DNA of 40,264 nucleotides from CG2-30-36-16 sp964372115 (GCA_964372115.1 CAYJPN010000042.1:1-40264); one strand, 5' to 3'; positions 25,986 through 35,656 are shown, counted from the stretch's first letter. A program made the numbers and translations. Notes: a model not told the origin generated them from the sequence alone.

Positions 25986-27230
25986 TTATAAGCATCCATT
26001 ATAAGTAAGCACATTAGTAGCAGTGTTATAACTTCCGATGGGAGTCCAATTAAAAACAGGATCAGTCCCGCAAATTCCTAACAAAGTAAAATTTCCATAT
26101 TTACGATCACCAGTTTCATTTAATTCTGTTAACCCGGTTAAGCCATAATATCCGGATGCCACATTAATATACTCGGATAATAGATTTTCAAACTGATAAA
26201 TATCACCGACAGCCGAATAAGCTTTTGCAGCAACTTCCATTGCATCATAAGCAGCAAATGCATAAGCATCAGGTTGTATCTGGGTTTGTTGTTCAATTGC
26301 CGCAGATAAAGGTCCCCATGTAGTTTCGTTATCGGTTGAAAGCGCAAATAGAGGGGAGCAGAATCCAACGGTATTAGCAAAACCTGCCGCTTCGGTATTG
26401 GAAATTACAGCGGCGCTATTTGCAGAACCGTTGCTGCCGAACCAAAGAACAGATGATAACACGGCATCGGATTTTGATTGAATGAATATTTCAGCAACTT
26501 CGTCAAATCCGGCTAAATAAACAGCTGTTTCGGCGGGATTATTTGCTCCACGTACACTTGAAGAAATTTGATTAATTAGGGAGGAAGTAATGATATCATC
26601 AGTGGAATATTTTATTGAATCTGTTACTGTTCCGCCTAACACAGCAAAGTGATTTGACATGCTTTTTTTTAAGCCGATGTTGCCGTCATCATTCCGATAA
26701 ACCGCTACAACCTTACGTATACCTCGTTCCCACATAAGTGATGATACCGCTAATCCCTCCGGGTAATCATCGGGGCAGAAACGCAAAACATGATCGCCGG
26801 ATAAAGCAAGCGAACCGGCAGTGCTTCCCATACTGACCGCAAATACTTTATTCGAATCTAACAATGGTTTTATTCTTGTTAATTCCGCGCTCGACTGAGG
26901 ACCAATAATTATTTCAACTCCTTCTGAGATTAGCTCTTGCGTACTTGTATAAGCTAATACCGGATCAAGTTTTGTATCGATTGTTTTTAACTTAAATCTT
27001 AGGAGGAGTCCTTCTTCTATAAATTTTTGATTAATATCTTCTATTGCTGCTTCTAAAGCTGCTTTACTGGTTATGCCTAGCGAAGACCAGTTACCTGTCA
27101 GAGATAACAAAGCTCCAATTGTAATTTCTTTTGTTTGTACTTGCGGTTGATTAACATTAGAATCTTTACAACCATAGAAGCATATAAAAATTGTTACAAA
27201 TACTAATATTAGTCCAATTGGTTTTTTCAT
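25986..27230 (-). CDS. Lipoprotein ABC-type substrate-binding protein (LivJ-like)
   Basis: The 414-residue lipoprotein has a signal peptide ending in the lipobox FYGC (C21), then a type I periplasmic-binding fold. ITIGALLSLTGNWSSLG and the IIGPQSSAELTRIKPL segment match branched-chain amino acid/amide receptor proteins. A periplasmic location, tethered to a membrane, is expected. No ABC permease or ATPase gene is nearby, so it may be an orphan receptor feeding a distant transporter or a sensor. The ligand is unknown. Confidence 0.88.
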   Translation of the reverse strand: MKKPIGLILVFVTIFICFYGCKDSNVNQPQVQTKEITIGALLSLTGNWSSLGITSKAALEAAIEDINQKFIEEGLLLRFKLKTIDTKLDPVLAYTSTQELISEGVEIIIGPQSSAELTRIKPLLDSNKVFAVSMGSTAGSLALSGDHVLRFCPDDYPEGLAVSSLMWERGIRKVVAVYRNDDGNIGLKKSMSNHFAVLGGTVTDSIKYSTDDIITSSLINQISSSVRGANNPAETAVYLAGFDEVAEIFIQSKSDAVLSSVLWFGSNGSANSAAVISNTEAAGFANTVGFCSPLFALSTDNETTWGPLSAAIEQQTQIQPDAYAFAAYDAMEVAAKAYSAVGDIYQFENLLSEYINVASGYYGLTGLTELNETGDRKYGNFTLLGICGTDPVFNWTPIGSYNTATNVLTYNGCL

Positions 27231-27579
27231 TTAAACTCCATCATTTTAATAATAATTATTTATGCAAAGAAATTACTTTTTCCCTGAAATGTTGATGGGC
27301 TATTTCTGTGATTTCTCGAATAGGAACATCTTACTCACTTCAGTAATTAAGATAATGTATGGGTTAATGTTTTGTTCGTCGGAAAGTCGAATCAAAAACT
27401 GTCGCTGACAAATTCAATTTTTTAAAAATCCAATGTGGATAACAGTATTTATATTCCGGTTATCTTGATTAATAAGGGTAACTTTAACTTCACAGAATAA
27501 TTTCTAAACACAATACTAATATATCGAATAAAATTTTGAAAGACTTGATAGCCAAGTGATTGTAAATGTCGGAGCTAAT
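27231..27579. other. Intergenic region upstream of the binding-protein gene
   Basis: About 350 bp of AT-rich DNA between the cydB terminator and the lipoprotein gene. No gene or clear regulatory motif was seen. Confidence 0.4.
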
Positions 27580-27616
27580 AAAAAAGCGGCTCTCTGTGTA
27601 AAAAACAGAGAGCCGC
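27580..27616 (-). terminator. Terminator of the cyd operon
   Basis: GCGGCTCTCTGT (27586-27597) and ACAGAGAGCCGC (27605-27616) are a perfect 12-bp inverted repeat with a 7-nt loop. On the minus strand it is followed by TTTTTT, 25 bp past the cydB stop. Confidence 0.93.
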
Positions 27617-27640
27617 AATTAAAGTATTTTGATGTTTAAA

Positions 27641-28672
27641 TCAATAACTATCTTTTGTTAAAATAACTTTACCTTTAAATATTCGATAAATGATAATTGT
27701 ATAAACCAATACAATAGGTACGCCTATTAATGCAATTATCAGCATAGTTTCCAGCGTTCTTTGCGTTGACGATGCATTATAAATTGTTAAACTAAAAGTT
27801 TCTAAGTTGATGCTGGAAGGAACAAGTCTTGGGAAAAGACTCACCGCAAACAAGCCTATTATTGCAGCAATGTTTATTGATGAGGCTAGAAAAGTGTAGC
27901 CGAATTTTTTAGCTTTGAGCCCAACCGGTATATAAACAATTGAGAGCAGAAGCAAGACAAACAGCACCCAGAATAATGGATTTTTTAGCATACCATCAAA
28001 TAAATAAGGAGCGATAAAAAATGTTGCTAATGTTGAAACAACATAGAGTGCAACAAATCCCATCCACAACTTGCTTGCCCAATTTATCATTTTTTGCTGA
28101 TGTTCACTTTCAGTTTTAAGTGTTAAATAAATTGCGCCGTGCATTGTAAACATTACCAAACCCAGAACGCCAATTAGTAGAGAATATGGATTTAGAATTC
28201 CGAGAAAAGTAATGTGCGATACAATTTTACCATCAACAATTTCAACTGGTAAACCGCGCATAATATTGCCTATGGCAACTCCAAAGAGTAATGCCGGTCC
28301 AAAGCTTCCTATTGCAAAAGCCAAATCCCACTTCTTTTTTGCTTCCGGAGTTTCAGAAAATTTTCTAAACTCAAATGAAACCGCGCGGAAAATTAAAAAA
28401 TAAAGCAGCAGCATAAATGCCAAATAGAATCCGCTGAATACTGTTGCATAAACAATTGGAAAGGCTGCAAACAAAGCCCCGCCGCCGGTTAACAACCATA
28501 CTTCGTTACCGTCCCAAACGGGTCCAATAGAGTTGATATTAACTTTGCGTTCATTTTCATCTTTGGTGAAAAGTTGAATTACGCCGACACCAAGATCAAA
28601 TCCATCGAGTATTGCATAGCCGATAATCAATACACCGACTAATAGAAACCAAATTATATTTAAATCTATCAT
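27641..28672 (-). CDS. cydB: Cytochrome bd oxidase subunit II
   Basis: The 343-residue inner-membrane subunit has about eight to nine hydrophobic helices. GYAILDGFDLGVGVIQLF near the N-terminus and WDGNEVWLLTGGGALFAAFP are diagnostic of CydB. With CydA it forms the quinol:O2 oxidoreductase that reduces oxygen to water with high affinity, which suits growth at low oxygen. Its ATG overlaps the cydA stop by 4 bp, so the two are translationally coupled. A strong terminator follows. Confidence 0.96.
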   Translation of the reverse strand: MIDLNIIWFLLVGVLIIGYAILDGFDLGVGVIQLFTKDENERKVNINSIGPVWDGNEVWLLTGGGALFAAFPIVYATVFSGFYLAFMLLLYFLIFRAVSFEFRKFSETPEAKKKWDLAFAIGSFGPALLFGVAIGNIMRGLPVEIVDGKIVSHITFLGILNPYSLLIGVLGLVMFTMHGAIYLTLKTESEHQQKMINWASKLWMGFVALYVVSTLATFFIAPYLFDGMLKNPLFWVLFVLLLLSIVYIPVGLKAKKFGYTFLASSINIAAIIGLFAVSLFPRLVPSSINLETFSLTIYNASSTQRTLETMLIIALIGVPIVLVYTIIIYRIFKGKVILTKDSY

Positions 28673-30000
28673 TGTAATGCCTCCTTCATCATTGTTTCCG
28701 GACCGTGTTTAATTTTCTTAAACAGTAAAACAAGAAACATAGAACCTAACAGAATATAAATTAGCGAAAAAATTATTAGGGAGAAAAACAATTCGCCTGT
28801 TCCCACTGTAAATGAAACAGCATCCTTAGTTCTCATCAGATGGTAAACTATCCATGGCTGGCGACCAACTTCTGCTGCAATCCATCCGAGTTGAATTGCA
28901 ATTAGCGGCAGAGGAACAGACCACATCAAAACTTTTAATAGTTTTTTACTTTCGAATAATTTTTTCTTGAATAATAAATAACTTGCAAGCAGCATTATGA
29001 ATATGAAATATATTCCGAGCACTACCATATTATGGTATGAAACAAATGTTAAAAACAATGGCGGAATATTTTCGCGCGGAAATTCATCGATGCCTTTTAT
29101 TTTTGCGTTAACATCACCAAAAGATAACCAGCTAAGAAGACCTGGAATTTCGATGGGAACCTTTAACATCGGGGGGTGATCAGTTGGGAATGCAAAGATA
29201 GCAATCGGCGCGCCGGTTTGCGATGTATAAAGTCCTTGTGTTGCGGCAAATTTTTCCGGTTGGGTTGCGGCAACTTGTTTCGCATGATCGTGACCAAACG
29301 GAAATACTTCTAATACCGATACAATTAAACCGAATATAACAGCAAACCGAAGTGAGGTTTTTGCGACTTCAACTTGTTTGCCTTTTAACAGTAAATATGC
29401 TGATACACCGGCAACAAAAAAAGCGGCGGCAATCATAGCAGCATCCATTGTGTGGAAAAATCTTGGTAGAGTGGAAGGGTTAAAAACTGCAGCCCAAAAA
29501 TCAGTCAATTCTGCACGACCATTTTGAATCACAAACCCGGCAGGAGTTTGTTGCCAAGAATTTGCAACCAAAATCCAAAACGCGGAAATTGTTGAACCAA
29601 CGGCTACCATAAAAATTGAAAACCAATGAGTCCCTTTTGAAACTTTATCTCTTCCGAAAATATAAAGTCCAAGGAAAGTAGATTCCAAAAAGAAAGCAAA
29701 AACGGCTTCGGCAGCAAGAGGCGCTCCAAAAATATCGCCGACAAATTTTGAATATTCAGCCCAGTTTGTGCCGAATTGGAATTCCATCACGATGCCGGAT
29801 GCAACACCGACAGCGAATATTAATCCCAATATTTTACCGAAGAATTTACCGATGACGGTATAAACTTCATCCTTCTTTTTCCAGCCTATCGCTTCAAAAA
29901 CAACCAGCATCCAGGCAAGGCCAATTGTAAGCGGGGGAAAAATAAAGTGGAAACCTACAGTCATCGCAAATTGAATTCGGGCTAGAAGAACTTGATCCAT
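28669..30000 (-). CDS. cydA: Cytochrome bd oxidase subunit I
   Basis: The 443-residue subunit carries the haem ligands of cytochrome bd: H18 in VGFHFIFPPLTIG for haem b595, a histidine in RFFHTMDAAMIA for haem b558 and a methionine in YHLMRTKD following the GRQPW signature. The Q-loop region between helices 6 and 7 is short, so this is the short-loop type. It lies 30 bp after the Rrf2 regulator gene in the same direction and just before cydB, giving the operon rrf2-cydA-cydB. Confidence 0.97.
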   Translation of the reverse strand: MDQVLLARIQFAMTVGFHFIFPPLTIGLAWMLVVFEAIGWKKKDEVYTVIGKFFGKILGLIFAVGVASGIVMEFQFGTNWAEYSKFVGDIFGAPLAAEAVFAFFLESTFLGLYIFGRDKVSKGTHWFSIFMVAVGSTISAFWILVANSWQQTPAGFVIQNGRAELTDFWAAVFNPSTLPRFFHTMDAAMIAAAFFVAGVSAYLLLKGKQVEVAKTSLRFAVIFGLIVSVLEVFPFGHDHAKQVAATQPEKFAATQGLYTSQTGAPIAIFAFPTDHPPMLKVPIEIPGLLSWLSFGDVNAKIKGIDEFPRENIPPLFLTFVSYHNMVVLGIYFIFIMLLASYLLFKKKLFESKKLLKVLMWSVPLPLIAIQLGWIAAEVGRQPWIVYHLMRTKDAVSFTVGTGELFFSLIIFSLIYILLGSMFLVLLFKKIKHGPETMMKEALQ

Positions 30001-30030
30001 AAGACCTCCGAATAATTAGTTAATTGTTAG

Positions 30031-30459
30031 TTATTTAAGTGAATTTCGTCTTTGAAAAGACTCTACGGCTATTTGTTTTATTGATTTGCTCGACAATTTT
30101 TTTTTCATCTCAATAAGCAATTCGCACCAAATAGTATGAACAGAACACCATCGTACATCTGAACAAAACTCTTTATCTACCAAACATTTGTTTAAGGCTA
30201 TTGGTCCTTCAACAGCCTGAATAATTTCTAAAGGAGTAACGGTATCAGGATTTTTCAAAAGGCAAACCCCACCTTGTTTTCCTTTTCTTGTTTTTATCAA
30301 TCCTGCTGAAGAAAGCAGAGGAATAATTTTGCGTAAAAACATTTCAGGAATTTCTTGAGCTTTTGAAATATCCAAAATCGTAATCGACTCCAAAGTTTCA
30401 TTTTCTGCTAAATGAATCATTGTTCTTATTGCGTATTCTCCGGCTAAAGTAAGCTGCAT
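30031..30459 (-). CDS. Rrf2-family iron-sulfur regulator of the cyd operon
   Basis: The 142-residue winged-helix regulator starts with the Rrf2 pattern (MQLTLAGEYAIRTMIHLA) and has C92, C99 and C105 spaced almost as the IscR cluster ligands, plus C112. A [2Fe-2S] or [4Fe-4S] cluster sensing oxygen, NO or iron-sulfur status is likely. It is the first gene of the unit with cydA and cydB, and a perfect palindrome lies 25 bp upstream, so autoregulation together with control of the oxidase is a strong inference. Confidence 0.93.
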   Translation of the reverse strand: MQLTLAGEYAIRTMIHLAENETLESITILDISKAQEIPEMFLRKIIPLLSSAGLIKTRKGKQGGVCLLKNPDTVTPLEIIQAVEGPIALNKCLVDKEFCSDVRWCSVHTIWCELLIEMKKKLSSKSIKQIAVESFQRRNSLK

Positions 30460-30778
30460 AATTTTCTTTTATTTTTTCATTTCAAATATGACAAAAATTG
30501 TCATATTAAGCAACAAAAATATTTATGTTATTAATTAATTGCCTAAGAAAGCATTGTATATGTTGTAAAAATATTATTTCTGAAGTTAAAAATAGCCTTG
30601 ATGCGGGTAAATAAGGGCAGCCTATATTCTTTTTCGTGCGCTTGAGTATGTTTTGTTATAGCCGGCGGGTAACGAATAATTCGTTTGAATCTTATGCAAA
30701 ACTTAAATTATCAGTTGCCGATAAAAACACTTTTAGTCTCAAGCCTAACATCAAATTATTTTAAATGTTGGTTAGTGA
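30460..30778. other. Intergenic region with the cyd operon promoter
   Basis: This 319-bp gap between the Rrf2 gene and the thioesterase gene contains the palindromic operator at 30485-30507 and otherwise no recognisable gene. Confidence 0.5.
30485..30507 (-). promoter_or_regulatory. Palindromic operator of rrf2-cydAB
   Basis: AATATGACAA (30485-30494) and TTGTCATATT (30498-30507) are perfect 10-bp inverted repeats around AAA. It lies 25 bp upstream of the Rrf2 ATG. The size and symmetry fit an Rrf2 dimer site. Confidence 0.8.
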
Positions 30779-31255
30779 TTAGGTACGGCTCAGTAATATA
30801 TTCTCCGGCATCTGAACCGCCACAACCTTTCCCCGCGCGGTAATTTTGCCATTTGATAAAACCGTTATTTCCGAAATTACTTTTCGTCCTTTTAGTTCAA
30901 TCACTTTACCTCTTAACTCAAGTTCAATCCCGAGTGGGGTTGGATGCAGATAATCTACCTGAAGAGACGCCGTTACAAAACGAAATGGGGGTAATGTATC
31001 CGGTTCTCTATTTTCAGCACGGTAAGAAGCTAATGCAGCCGTGCCGGTTCCGTGGCAATCAATTAATGACGCAATCAAACCGCCGTAAACATAACCGGGT
31101 ATTGCAATGTGATAGGGTTTTGGAGTAAAGCGGGAAACGGTTTCATCGCCATCCCAATAACTTTTTATTTGATGACCGTTTTCGTTTAATCTGCCGCAGC
31201 CGTAACAGTGGCTTAACTCATCGGGGTAATAATCTTGTATCGGTTTTATTTCCAT
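30779..31255 (-). CDS. PaaI-type hotdog thioesterase
   Basis: The 158-residue protein has the N-terminal CYGCGRLNENGHQIKSYW segment and GYVYGGLIASLIDCHGTGTA, with the probable catalytic Asp in LIDCHG, typical of PaaI-like acyl-CoA thioesterases. It is cytoplasmic. The methyltransferase gene lies 24 bp upstream in the same direction, so the two are probably co-transcribed, though no shared pathway is evident. Confidence 0.87.
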   Translation of the reverse strand: MEIKPIQDYYPDELSHCYGCGRLNENGHQIKSYWDGDETVSRFTPKPYHIAIPGYVYGGLIASLIDCHGTGTAALASYRAENREPDTLPPFRFVTASLQVDYLHPTPLGIELELRGKVIELKGRKVISEITVLSNGKITARGKVVAVQMPENILLSRT

Positions 31256-31279
31256 TTTATATCACTTAAATTTTTGTAA

Positions 31280-31894
31280 TTATTTTTCGAGTAAAACAAT
31301 ATGCGCCGTTGCCGGTGTATTTTTTATTTCCGTTATAACTTTTAACTCCACACTTTTTGCAAGACTATGAATTCCGTTTGCCGAAACATACGATTTAAAA
31401 TTTTTATAGTGATTACTTCCCGCTAAAAATTCCACAACCTCATTTAAATAACACCAAAATCCTTGTTGCCGGGGGACGTAATAGTCGCCTATTATAATTT
31501 TTTCGGCAATTTTAGAAATATCGTTCAATAAATTTATTCTTTCTCTTTCATCCACTTCATGAATAACATACGTTATAACCGCATAGTCAAAATGTTGTTT
31601 TCCCTCAGATAGTATGTCATTCACACTTTTATGATGAAAAGATATTTTGTTGGAAGGGTATTTCTTGAGCGTATAGTTTGCTCGTTCAACATTTTTTTCT
31701 GAAATATCAATTCCCACAACAGAACTACACTTATCGGAAACGGTAAAAGAGAAACGACCGGTACCGCAGCCTACGTCAATTACTTTCGAGTTCGGCTCGA
31801 TGAGGTTTTTTATTTGACCAAATAGTTTATCTTGATTTGGCGCAATAAACTTATCGTAAAACCAGCCATCGTACCAATGATTTTTGTTTGTCAT
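31280..31894 (-). CDS. Class I SAM-dependent methyltransferase
   Basis: The 204-residue enzyme has the SAM-binding motif I VIDVGCGTGRF near residues 38-48, motif II acidic residue in VVGIDIS, and a YAVITYVIHEVDE motif IV-like segment. Its substrate cannot be told. A two-gene unit with the PaaI thioesterase is likely; the cellulase gene diverges from it across 293 bp. Confidence 0.88.
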   Translation of the reverse strand: MTNKNHWYDGWFYDKFIAPNQDKLFGQIKNLIEPNSKVIDVGCGTGRFSFTVSDKCSSVVGIDISEKNVERANYTLKKYPSNKISFHHKSVNDILSEGKQHFDYAVITYVIHEVDERERINLLNDISKIAEKIIIGDYYVPRQQGFWCYLNEVVEFLAGSNHYKNFKSYVSANGIHSLAKSVELKVITEIKNTPATAHIVLLEK

Positions 31895-32187
31895 AATTCA
31901 TCAAACTCTTTTTCTAAGTCAAACATTAATTAAGCCCCGTCTGTGGCATCAACCAACTAATATAGAGGCAATCTTTTACTTTAAGATGAGACAAATATCC
32001 GAAAGATTCCAGCCGTTAATAATTTCAACAAATTTTAATTCGGTTTATCTAAAATTATCATTTTAATAATTTTGATTGAAACGAAGTGAGCAAGAAACTA
32101 AAAAATAAGATTAAATAGGGGTGAATTTCTGGCATAATATATGTTTAAATTAAAAAAAATGTTTATCCCTTTTTAGGAAAGTGAAAA

Positions 32188-34179
32188 ATGAAAAAATATT
32201 TACCAGTATTTGTACTCCTGATAATTTCGCAATTGGCTTTTGCCGGAAATGTTTTTGTCAATCAGGTTGGTTATCTAAATGTTTCCGAAAAATATTTTTA
32301 TACCGATGTAAGCTCCGACAGTTTTTATGTAATCGAAAAACAAACGGGCATTGTTTTTTACAGCAACGAAATTTTCACTTCTGTGCAGAATGACCCCGCT
32401 ACGGGGCTGAACTTATATGCTGGAGATTTTACATTTTTTGAGAGACCCGGAACATATTATATAAAAACAAATGCCGGCGATACGAGTTTTTATTTTGATA
32501 TTTCAATAGCTGTCTTTGAAAACACTTTCAAATCTTCCTTAAAAGCATTCTATTTTCAACGCTGCGGAACCGCGCTTTTAGAAGCAAATGCCGGAGTATA
32601 TTACCACGCTCCGTGCCACATAACGGACGGATATTTTCACACAACAACAAATCAATCCGGTTATAAAGCCACTTCCGGCGGTTGGCACGACGCGGGTGAT
32701 TACGGTAAATACATTGTTAACGCCGGTATAAGCGCCGGTACACTTTTAATGGCATACGAATCCTTTCCTGAAAAGTTTAACCGTGATGATTTGAATATAC
32801 CGGAAAGCGGAAACGGAATACCCGACATATTAGATGAAGTGAGATACGAACTGGATTGGTTTTTGAAAATTCAGAGGGATGACGGGGGAGTGTACTTCAA
32901 ACTAACAAGGCAGCAGTTCGCAGCTTTCGTGATGCCGAATAATGACACAGGTATAAGATATATTTATCAAGTATCGAGCACTGCCACCGGCGATTTTGTA
33001 GCTGTGATGGCTAAAGCCGCGAGGATTTATAAAAACATCGACAGCGCTTTTGCACATGAATGTTTGAACGCAGCTCTACTCGGCTGGAATTATCTATCCG
33101 CTAATACATCAATTGTTCCTGCCGGTGGTTTTACAAATCCCTCCGGAACCGGCACAGGGCAGTATGGAGATAACAATGATTCGGATGAAAGACTTTGGGC
33201 ATCCGCCGAGCTATTTGAAACAACAGGTGAAACCGAGTACAATAATTTTTTTAATTCGCACTACAATCAAACCGGTAATTTCACATCAACCCAGTGGTGG
33301 GGAAATGTAAAAAACCTTGCGCTGCTCACATATCAAAACAGCAGCCAAACCTCAGCATCGAGTTCAACAAAAAGTCAGTTAAAAACCGGTTTAATAACTT
33401 ATTGCAATTCTCTTGTCGGCAGATGCAGCAATAATGGTTTTGGTGTTACGATAAATCCCGGTGAGTATTCTTGGGGCTGTAACTCAGATATATTAAACAA
33501 AGCTTTATTATTAATCTATGGTTATAAGGCGGCTGCTAATTTTAATTATTACTCTACAGCTTTAACTCAATTAAATTATATACTCGGCACTAATGCTCAT
33601 AACTTCTCATTCGTTACGGGGTCAGGTACCAATTCGGTAATGCACCCGCATCATCGTCCTTCGGGTTCTGACGGAATTATAGCGCCCGTGCCCGGCTTGC
33701 TTGCCGGCGGACCCGATCAATATCTTGACGATCCATCATTACAGGCTGCGTTTAACACTTCTACTCCGCCGGCGTTATGTTATCTCGATAATATAAACAG
33801 CTACGCTTCAAATGAGATAGCGATTAACTGGAACGCGCCGCTCGTTTTTGTACTCGGGTATTTTAACAACAGCGTTGTGAGCGATGTAAAAGATAGAAGC
33901 GGAATTGCAGTGCCAAATGATTTTAAGCTTGAACAGAATTATCCAAATCCTTTTAATCCATCAACAACATTAAAATATAACCTTGCTAAAGGGGGATTCA
34001 CTACTCTTAGAGTATACGACCTTCTCGGCAATGTAATGGAAAGAATTGTCGAGGGTTATCAGGAGGCGGGCGGACACTCCGCATTGTTTGACGCGGCTCG
34101 GCTTGCAAGCGGAATTTACTTTTACACACTGAAGAGCGGAGAATACATGGAAACCAAAAAGATGGTATTGATTAGGTAG
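32188..34179 (+). CDS. Secreted GH9 cellulase with T9SS sorting domain
   Basis: The 663-residue exported endoglucanase has a signal peptide (1-19, ending AFAG), an N-terminal immunoglobulin-like domain (about 20-108), a family 9 (alpha/alpha)6 catalytic domain (about 112-560) and a C-terminal type IX sorting domain (577-663). The catalytic base pair lies in GGWHDAGDYGKY (D168, D171), substrate-binding histidines in MHPHHRPSGSD (486-489), and the acid is E543 in YASNEIAINWNAP. LEQNYPNPFNPSTT marks the sorting domain, so the enzyme is released or anchored at the cell surface. AGGAAAGTG is the ribosome site. It cleaves beta-1,4-glucan. Confidence 0.96.
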   Translation: MKKYLPVFVLLIISQLAFAGNVFVNQVGYLNVSEKYFYTDVSSDSFYVIEKQTGIVFYSNEIFTSVQNDPATGLNLYAGDFTFFERPGTYYIKTNAGDTSFYFDISIAVFENTFKSSLKAFYFQRCGTALLEANAGVYYHAPCHITDGYFHTTTNQSGYKATSGGWHDAGDYGKYIVNAGISAGTLLMAYESFPEKFNRDDLNIPESGNGIPDILDEVRYELDWFLKIQRDDGGVYFKLTRQQFAAFVMPNNDTGIRYIYQVSSTATGDFVAVMAKAARIYKNIDSAFAHECLNAALLGWNYLSANTSIVPAGGFTNPSGTGTGQYGDNNDSDERLWASAELFETTGETEYNNFFNSHYNQTGNFTSTQWWGNVKNLALLTYQNSSQTSASSSTKSQLKTGLITYCNSLVGRCSNNGFGVTINPGEYSWGCNSDILNKALLLIYGYKAAANFNYYSTALTQLNYILGTNAHNFSFVTGSGTNSVMHPHHRPSGSDGIIAPVPGLLAGGPDQYLDDPSLQAAFNTSTPPALCYLDNINSYASNEIAINWNAPLVFVLGYFNNSVVSDVKDRSGIAVPNDFKLEQNYPNPFNPSTTLKYNLAKGGFTTLRVYDLLGNVMERIVEGYQEAGGHSALFDAARLASGIYFYTLKSGEYMETKKMVLIR

Positions 34180-34304
34180 GCTTTATCAATACAAGTGCGG
34201 AAATTTCTCATCGCATTCATATTATTATTACGGGCACACTACTTTACTTGAGGATAATTAACTTCCGCTCCATACATGCTATATGTTACGTTCATTATAT
34301 CCGG

Positions 34305-34440
34305 GCTTGTCCGCCATTTTGTTTGGCGGGGTTTAGTCCATCCATAGACCCCGTTTCTTTGCGGGGACACTGGATTATACCCCGGCGCAGTTTACCCCGC
34401 TTTTTTTCGGGGCTTGGTATTAATCCTTGTAATGTTAGTT
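34305..34440. repeat. Palindromic boundary repeat A, copy 1
   Basis: It contains three nested hairpins: CCGCC/GGCGG near 34311-34330, CCCCG/CGGGG inside the GTCCA...TGGAT arms, and CCCCG/CGGGG before the end. It ends TAATCCTTGTAATGTTAGTT. Copies 2-4 are at 35530, 36623 and 37847. Confidence 0.75.
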
Positions 34441-34516
34441 GGCGTTTTTAACTATTGTTTATACTATATATATTTGTAACAGGTTTTACTACCCCTTAGG
34501 TTTCGACCAAGGGCGC

Positions 34517-34545
34517 AGAGTCACTTCGGTGACTCTTGCTTTTTT
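34517..34545 (+). terminator. Hairpin with TTCG loop and T-run
   Basis: AGAGTCAC and GTGACTCT form a perfect 8-bp stem around TTCG, followed by TGC and six T. This is a good intrinsic terminator shape, yet no gene lies just upstream on the plus strand, so it may end readthrough across the boundary repeat. Confidence 0.7.
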
Positions 34546-34563
34546 AAATTACTACTGAACTAA

Positions 34564-35180
34564 ATGAGAACAATTATATACATTGACGGATTTAATTTTT
34601 ATTATCGTGCCGTTAAAAATACTCCGTATAAATGGCTAGATTTTAAACTCTTTTCCAGAAATTACTATCGTCTAATAATAAAATTGTAGAGATAAAATAC
34701 TTTACAGCTCTAGTCTCAGGGAAACAAAATCCTAAAAAACCTATTAATCAACAAACTTATTTAAGAGCACTGAAGACATATATACCAGAAATTAAAATAT
34801 TTTATGGCCATTTTTTAACTCATGAGGTCTTTGCTCCTTTGGCAAAACCGATAGAAAATAAAAAATTCGTTAAAATCATAAAAACCGAAGAAAAAGGTTC
34901 TGATGTTAATATAGCAGTACATTTACTTAATGACGCCTGGTTAAATAATTATGATAGTGCAATAATAGTTTCAAATGATAGCGATTTAGCCGAATCAATG
35001 AAACTTGTAAAAGAGCACCATTCTAATAAATTACTCGGATTAATTATGCCAGGTAAAGGGCATCCATCCAAAGAACTTATGAAACATTCAGATTTTGTAA
35101 AAAGAATAAGAACTGGGATACTCGAAGATTCTCAACTTCCAATTCCCAAAACTAATATTTATAAGCCAACTTCTTGGTAA
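34564..35180 (+). pseudogene. NYN-domain nuclease gene with a frameshift
   Basis: The gene starts MRTIIYIDGFNFYYRAV, the N-terminal strand of the NYN/LabA (PIN-like) RNase fold, and later gives AIIVSNDSDLAESM with the conserved acidic residues. The frame that begins at 34564 breaks at the T-run 34651-34654: one extra T there would join DFKLF to FQKLLSSNN and give about 206 residues without interruption. Downstream coding is intact to 35180. This is either a real inactivating deletion or a sequencing error in a short homopolymer. Unlike the other cassette genes, it reads rightward. NYN proteins are predicted RNases, some linked to defence or RNA turnover. Confidence 0.8.
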
Positions 35181-35191
35181 AATTCATTAGC

Positions 35192-35234
35192 CACCTAACG
35201 GTGTGTTATGTTAAAACACAACACCGTAGTTAAT
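35192..35234. repeat. Boundary repeat B, copy 1 (attC-like hairpin)
   Basis: Begins CACCTAACGGTGTGTT and ends AACACCGTAGTTAA. CGGTGT pairs with ACACCG, and AAC pairs with GTT outside a two-base TA bulge. The size (about 43 bp) and unpaired bases resemble a minimal integron attC. Confidence 0.55.
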
Positions 35235-35529
35235 TTTATTTTAAAGATTTCCTTCTGCTTTTTACATACGCAAAAAGTAAGGGTTGTTTTGTTCTTTCGG
35301 GATAACCAATACCCGAAAAGAATTAAAAATTTATCAAACATCAAAATTTATAGGTTCTTAAAAAACTATATTCAAATTAAGAAAAATAACAGTTGTGCCG
35401 GAGTAAGTATTATAATGTTTGCGGTAATTGCTGCCAACAATACCCAAAAGCCAGCACACATCTATAATACATTGTTAACTAAATTCTAATCCTTCCTCAA
35501 AACATTCTATTGAAATTGCAGATTATCCA
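35235..35529. repeat. Geneless spacer, copy 1
   Basis: This stretch is almost identical to 37552-37846, with about nine substitutions and one indel, nearly all in the first half; the last 150 bp or so are identical. It starts with a CCTTC...GAAGG-type hairpin. A 66-codon open frame (TTG start, VSIIMFAVIAANN core) is preserved in both copies but has no ribosome site. Confidence 0.8.
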
Positions 35530-35656
35530 GCTTGTTCCGCTTTGCGCTTTAGTCCATCCATAGACCCCGTTTCTTTGCGGGGACACTGGATTATACCTCA
35601 GCGAAGTTTACCCCGTTTTTTTTCGGGGTTCGGTATGAATCCTTGTAACGTTATGC
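35530..35656. repeat. Palindromic boundary repeat A, copy 2
   Basis: Same plan as copy 1 but with a short CCGC/GCG first hairpin. It ends CCTTGTAACGTTATGC; the TTA at 35651 is also the stop codon of the antitoxin gene on the minus strand. Confidence 0.75.

Larger units (their letters stand above)
34180..34563. other. Left edge of the cassette region
   Basis: This non-coding stretch holds the first palindromic repeat (34305-34440) and a strong hairpin with a T-run (34517-34545). No gene was seen. Confidence 0.5.
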
